From the NCBI GenBank assembly GCA_016844365.1, contig JAENIT010000028.1:1-8938 (forward strand): a DNA stretch of 8,938 bases, read 5' to 3'. The notes under the pieces are model-generated. The model was given only the letters and a program-made list of their open reading frames with translations, was not told the DNA's origin and did not search any database. The position numbers and the translations under genes were made by a program. The stretch's first letter is position 1; each line of letters starts with the position of its first letter. Shown one piece after another: positions 6,633 to 8,938 of this stretch. Origin of the DNA: Dehalococcoidia bacterium (lineage in GTDB: Bacteria > Chloroflexota > Dehalococcoidia > SHYD01 > SHYC01).

Positions 6633-7594
6633 TAGAGCCCGAGTTTTTAAGCCGTTTATCTTCCGTAGCTCCGGTGCGCTGTAACGAACCTCTGGCTAAA
6701 CACACCTCCCTGCGCATCGGGGGCGCTGCGGATGCGTACATTGTGGCCAACAGTCCTAAGCGGTTACGGGCTATTATGTCCGTGATCTGGGAGTACGATA
6801 TACCATACCTAATCCTGGGGGCAGGGAGCAACCTTCTGGTGAGCGATACCGGGTTCAGGGGCGTGGTGGTAGAGAACTGGGTTCCTAAGATAGATGGGAT
6901 GGAATCTGGCATGCACATGCAAGAGGAGAATGGTAAACAGTGCATGATGAAGGTTGACGGCGGGATACCCCTTGCTCGACTGGCTTTTGCCACTAGCCGC
7001 GCTGGATGGGCTGGCTTGGAGTGGGCGGTAGGGATCCCGGGCTCTGTTGCTGGGGCCGTGGTTAACAACTCAGGGGCCCACGGAGGGTCGATGGGCGACA
7101 TAATCCAGGGTGTGTGGGTTGTGGAGAGAGGTGGAGAAGCGTACCGGATTCCGGTGTCAGAGCTAGGGATGGAATACCGCGCCAGCAACATTCGCTATCG
7201 TTGGCGGGGCGAGGGACGCACTATGGCGGTCCTATCCGTAGAGATGGCTCTTCAAAAAGAAGACCTTACTCGCTTGAAGGAGCGAATGACCCAGTATAGC
7301 CAAAAACGCCGAAACAGCCAGCCTTCTCAGCCCAGCGCTGGCTCTATGTTCAAGAACCCGTCGGGCCACACCGCGGGATGGCTTATCGAGCAGACCGGTC
7401 TCAAAGGCCATAGGGTTGGAGGAGCCCAGGTATCTACCCGCCACGCCAATTTTGTGGTCAACCGCGGCCGCGCCCAGGCCTCTGATGTGGAGGAACTGAT
7501 GGCGCTAGCCAAACAGAAGGTCGTTGATGGTTTTGGTATAGAGCTGGAGCCAGAGGTGGAATGGGTTGGAGAAAAGTGTAGCAGGGAGGGTTAA
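6629..7594 (+). CDS. murB: MurB, UDP-N-acetylenolpyruvoylglucosamine reductase
   Basis: MurB is a cytoplasmic FAD- and NADPH-dependent enzyme that reduces UDP-GlcNAc-enolpyruvate to UDP-MurNAc, the substrate of the neighbouring MurC. The product has 321 residues, the size of short (type II) MurB proteins. The FAD-binding domain shows [15 protein letters not shown] (25-39), [13 protein letters not shown] (61-73) and [22 protein letters not shown] (132-153). The C-terminal domain has [10 protein letters not shown] (182-191), carrying the Y-R-x-S element, and [12 protein letters not shown] (235-246), where S239 matches the proton-donor Ser. It continues with [21 protein letters not shown] (258-278) and [10 protein letters not shown] (305-314) with the conserved Glu. 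ATG overlaps the murC TGA, with GGCAGG about nine bases upstream. No key residue appears to be missing. Confidence 0.96.
   Translation: MIEPEFLSRLSSVAPVRCNEPLAKHTSLRIGGAADAYIVANSPKRLRAIMSVIWEYDIPYLILGAGSNLLVSDTGFRGVVVENWVPKIDGMESGMHMQEENGKQCMMKVDGGIPLARLAFATSRAGWAGLEWAVGIPGSVAGAVVNNSGAHGGSMGDIIQGVWVVERGGEAYRIPVSELGMEYRASNIRYRWRGEGRTMAVLSVEMALQKEDLTRLKERMTQYSQKRRNSQPSQPSAGSMFKNPSGHTAGWLIEQTGLKGHRVGGAQVSTRHANFVVNRGRAQASDVEELMALAKQKVVDGFGIELEPEVEWVGEKCSREG
7583..7590 (+). promoter_or_regulatory. Ribosome binding site for ddl
   Basis: AGGGAGGG lies ten bases before the TTG at 7601, within the last murB codons. A second AGGGAG at 7594-7599 ends one base before the TTG, too close to serve this start in the usual way. 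No ATG or GTG lies in frame nearby, so TTG 7601 is the best start. Confidence 0.55.
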
Positions 7595-7600
7595 GGGAGC

Positions 7601-8695
7601 TTGTTAGCTGTAGGCGTAATCTTCGGTGGACGCTCGGGAGAGCACGAGGTTTCTATCTTGTCCGCGCGCTCAGTGATCGGAGCTCTGGATAGGGAACGGT
7701 ACCAGGTGGTTCCTATAGGGATCACCAAAGAGGGTCACTGGCTCTCCCCGGAGCGCTCCCAGGAAATGTTAAACCAGGATATTGAAAGCTCTCCCAGTGC
7801 TAAAGTCGCCCCAACCCCTCCTTACGGCGATGGGTCCCTCTGGGACGGAGTCTCCCAACTATTTGGACTGGATGTAGTGTTTCCGGCGCTCCACGGGCCC
7901 TACGGTGAGGATGGGACTATTCAGGGGCTACTGGAGACAGTGGGAGCGCCATACGTAGGGGCGGGAGTGGCAGCCAGCGCTATAGGCATGGACAAAGCCC
8001 TTATGAAGGCGGTCTTTGTTAAAGAGGGCCTGCCTGTCGTTCCGTACGTGGTTATTCGCAGGAGCGAGTGGGAAGAAAGACCGTTGGATACTATCAAGGG
8101 GATAGAGGCGGAAGTGCTGTATCCATGCTTCGTAAAGCCCGCCAGCTTGGGGAGTAGCGTAGGAGTGTCGAAGGTAGGCTCTCGCGAGGACATGGGCGCT
8201 GCGCTGGACGAGGCCTCCCGCTGGGACCGTAAGCTGCTGGTGGAAAAGGCTGTTACTGCAAGGGAGATCGAGTGTGGTCTTCTGGGTAATGAGTATCCCC
8301 AGGCGTCCGTTGTTGGAGAGATTATCCCTGCCAGAGAGTTTTACGACTACTATGCCAAGTACCACGACAATAGGACGCAATTATTGATACCTGCTTCCTT
8401 GCCGACAGAGGTGGCTCAAAGGGCCCAGGAACTGGCCCTGCGAGCCTACAAGGCTATAGACTGCTCGGGGATGGCCAGGGTGGACATGTTCCTGGACAAA
8501 AACGACGGTCAGGTCTACGTTAGCGAGATAAACACCATACCTGGGTTCACCAGTGTGAGCATGTATCCAAAACTCTGGGGCGCCAGCGGCGTAAGCTACC
8601 CAGCGCTGCTGGATCGGCTGATTGATCTGGCTCTTGAGCGTCATCGGGAGTGGAAGCGTGCCCTAACAGCGCCTCTCCTGGCATCTAAGGAGTAA
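7601..8695 (+). CDS. ddl: Ddl, D-alanine--D-alanine ligase
   Basis: Ddl is a cytoplasmic ATP-grasp ligase that joins two D-Ala molecules to give the dipeptide used by MurF. The 364-residue product is a typical length. The N-terminal substrate domain has [19 protein letters not shown] (4-22) and [19 protein letters not shown] (94-112), with the family's H-G-x-x-GEDG signature. The ATP-grasp part has [15 protein letters not shown] (118-132), [19 protein letters not shown] (174-192), [10 protein letters not shown] (245-254), [10 protein letters not shown] (289-298) and [20 protein letters not shown] (307-326), which carries the metal-binding E-x-N. The YDYYAKY stretch, with tyrosine before the K-Y pair, is the form seen in D-Ala-D-Ala ligases rather than the VanA-type D-Ala-D-Lac ligases, so ordinary stems ending in D-Ala are expected. 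The start is TTG, six bases after the murB stop. Confidence 0.96.
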   Translation: MLAVGVIFGGRSGEHEVSILSARSVIGALDRERYQVVPIGITKEGHWLSPERSQEMLNQDIESSPSAKVAPTPPYGDGSLWDGVSQLFGLDVVFPALHGPYGEDGTIQGLLETVGAPYVGAGVAASAIGMDKALMKAVFVKEGLPVVPYVVIRRSEWEERPLDTIKGIEAEVLYPCFVKPASLGSSVGVSKVGSREDMGAALDEASRWDRKLLVEKAVTAREIECGLLGNEYPQASVVGEIIPAREFYDYYAKYHDNRTQLLIPASLPTEVAQRAQELALRAYKAIDCSGMARVDMFLDKNDGQVYVSEINTIPGFTSVSMYPKLWGASGVSYPALLDRLIDLALERHREWKRALTAPLLASKE

Positions 8696-8731
8696 TCGCT
8701 AGCCCAACTTGCGCTCACGGTATTTATTGAT

Positions 8732-8938
8732 ATGAAAAAGCGGGATAAAAGAAGTAATATCAGTTCTTTAAAGATTTTTTCTATAGGACTTGCGGTTCTT
8801 GCCGGACTCGCTTGGGGTTTCGCTCTGTACTATAAGCCTATCCTTGCAGTGTCGGAAGTGCGAGTCCAAGGGGCTCAGGTAATGGATAGCGCTAGAGTAG
8901 TCCAGCAGCTAGATCTTGTGGGCCAAAGTATCCTGGCT
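8732..8938 (+). CDS. ftsQ: FtsQ-like cell division protein, N-terminal part (3' end outside window)
   Basis: An open frame of 69 codons runs from ATG 8732 to the window edge without a stop. It begins with a short basic tail (MKKRDKRSN) and a single hydrophobic segment (about residues 14-34, IKIF-like to ALYYK). It continues with AVSEVRVQGAQVMDSARVV (39-57) and QLDLVGQSIL. This is the pattern of FtsQ or DivIB: a cytoplasmic tail, one membrane anchor and the start of an extracytoplasmic POTRA domain ('V-x-V-x-G-x-x-x-v...G-x-s-l'). FtsQ links early and late divisome proteins. Its position after murB-ddl is a classic dcw arrangement. It starts 36 bases after ddl, the largest gap in the window, with no clear Shine-Dalgarno sequence. 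No other start codon precedes it in frame back to the ddl stop. The truncation limits certainty. Confidence 0.82.
   Translation, partial: MKKRDKRSNISSLKIFSIGLAVLAGLAWGFALYYKPILAVSEVRVQGAQVMDSARVVQQLDLVGQSILA

Noticed and set aside
6622..7191. 189-codon open frame on the minus strand opposite murB
   Set aside because: It lies wholly opposite conserved MurB sequence and shows no known motif; it is a shadow of the real gene.
8700..8740. Possible promoter before ftsQ (TTGCGC followed by AT-rich DNA)
   Set aside because: The -35-like hexamer is a weak match and the only -10-like sequence at suitable spacing overlaps the ftsQ start codon. Not supportable.

Overview
The window is a dense, single-strand segment of a bacterial dcw (division and cell wall) cluster. 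All genes are on the + strand, in the order murF (3' end only) - mraY - murD (interrupted) - ftsW - murG - murC - murB - ddl - ftsQ (5' end only). There is almost no intergenic DNA. Neighbours are separated by 0 to 6 bases or overlap by 4 (ATGA or GTGA junctions). The one exception is a 36-base gap between ddl and ftsQ. I see no tRNA, rRNA, mobile element, CRISPR array, terminator or convincing internal promoter, so the window looks like the interior of one long operon.

Layout: 1-593 ends MurF. 596-1606 is MraY. 1607-2925 is MurD, broken by an internal deletion and frameshift near 1889-1891. 2922-4100 is FtsW, 4097-5233 MurG and about 5250-6632 MurC. 6629-7594 is MurB, 7601-8695 Ddl, and FtsQ begins at 8732 and runs off the end.

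Together these genes make and use lipid II. MurB, MurC and MurD carry out successive cytoplasmic steps on UDP-MurNAc. Ddl makes D-Ala-D-Ala, which MurF adds to the tripeptide. MraY moves the pentapeptide precursor to undecaprenyl phosphate (lipid I), and MurG adds GlcNAc (lipid II). FtsW polymerises glycan at the septum and FtsQ belongs to the divisome scaffold. MurE, MurA, FtsI, FtsA and FtsZ are not in the window and may lie outside it.

Organism: a peptidoglycan-making bacterium with moderately GC-rich DNA that uses some GTG and TTG starts. Several sequence variants remind me of Chloroflexota, perhaps Dehalococcoidia-like lineages: NDSIATTP in MurD, YLPDVEPG in MurG where many bacteria have HEQN, and an AHTDGIFAIVGEE loop in FtsW. 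This placement is from memory of family variants, not a search, and is tentative.

The main anomaly is murD. About 64 bases that should link the N-terminal and ATPase domains are absent and the frame changes at that point, while the rest of the gene is well conserved. In a normally essential gene this suggests an assembly or read error, or a recent lesion. I found no evidence of an undescribed system here.
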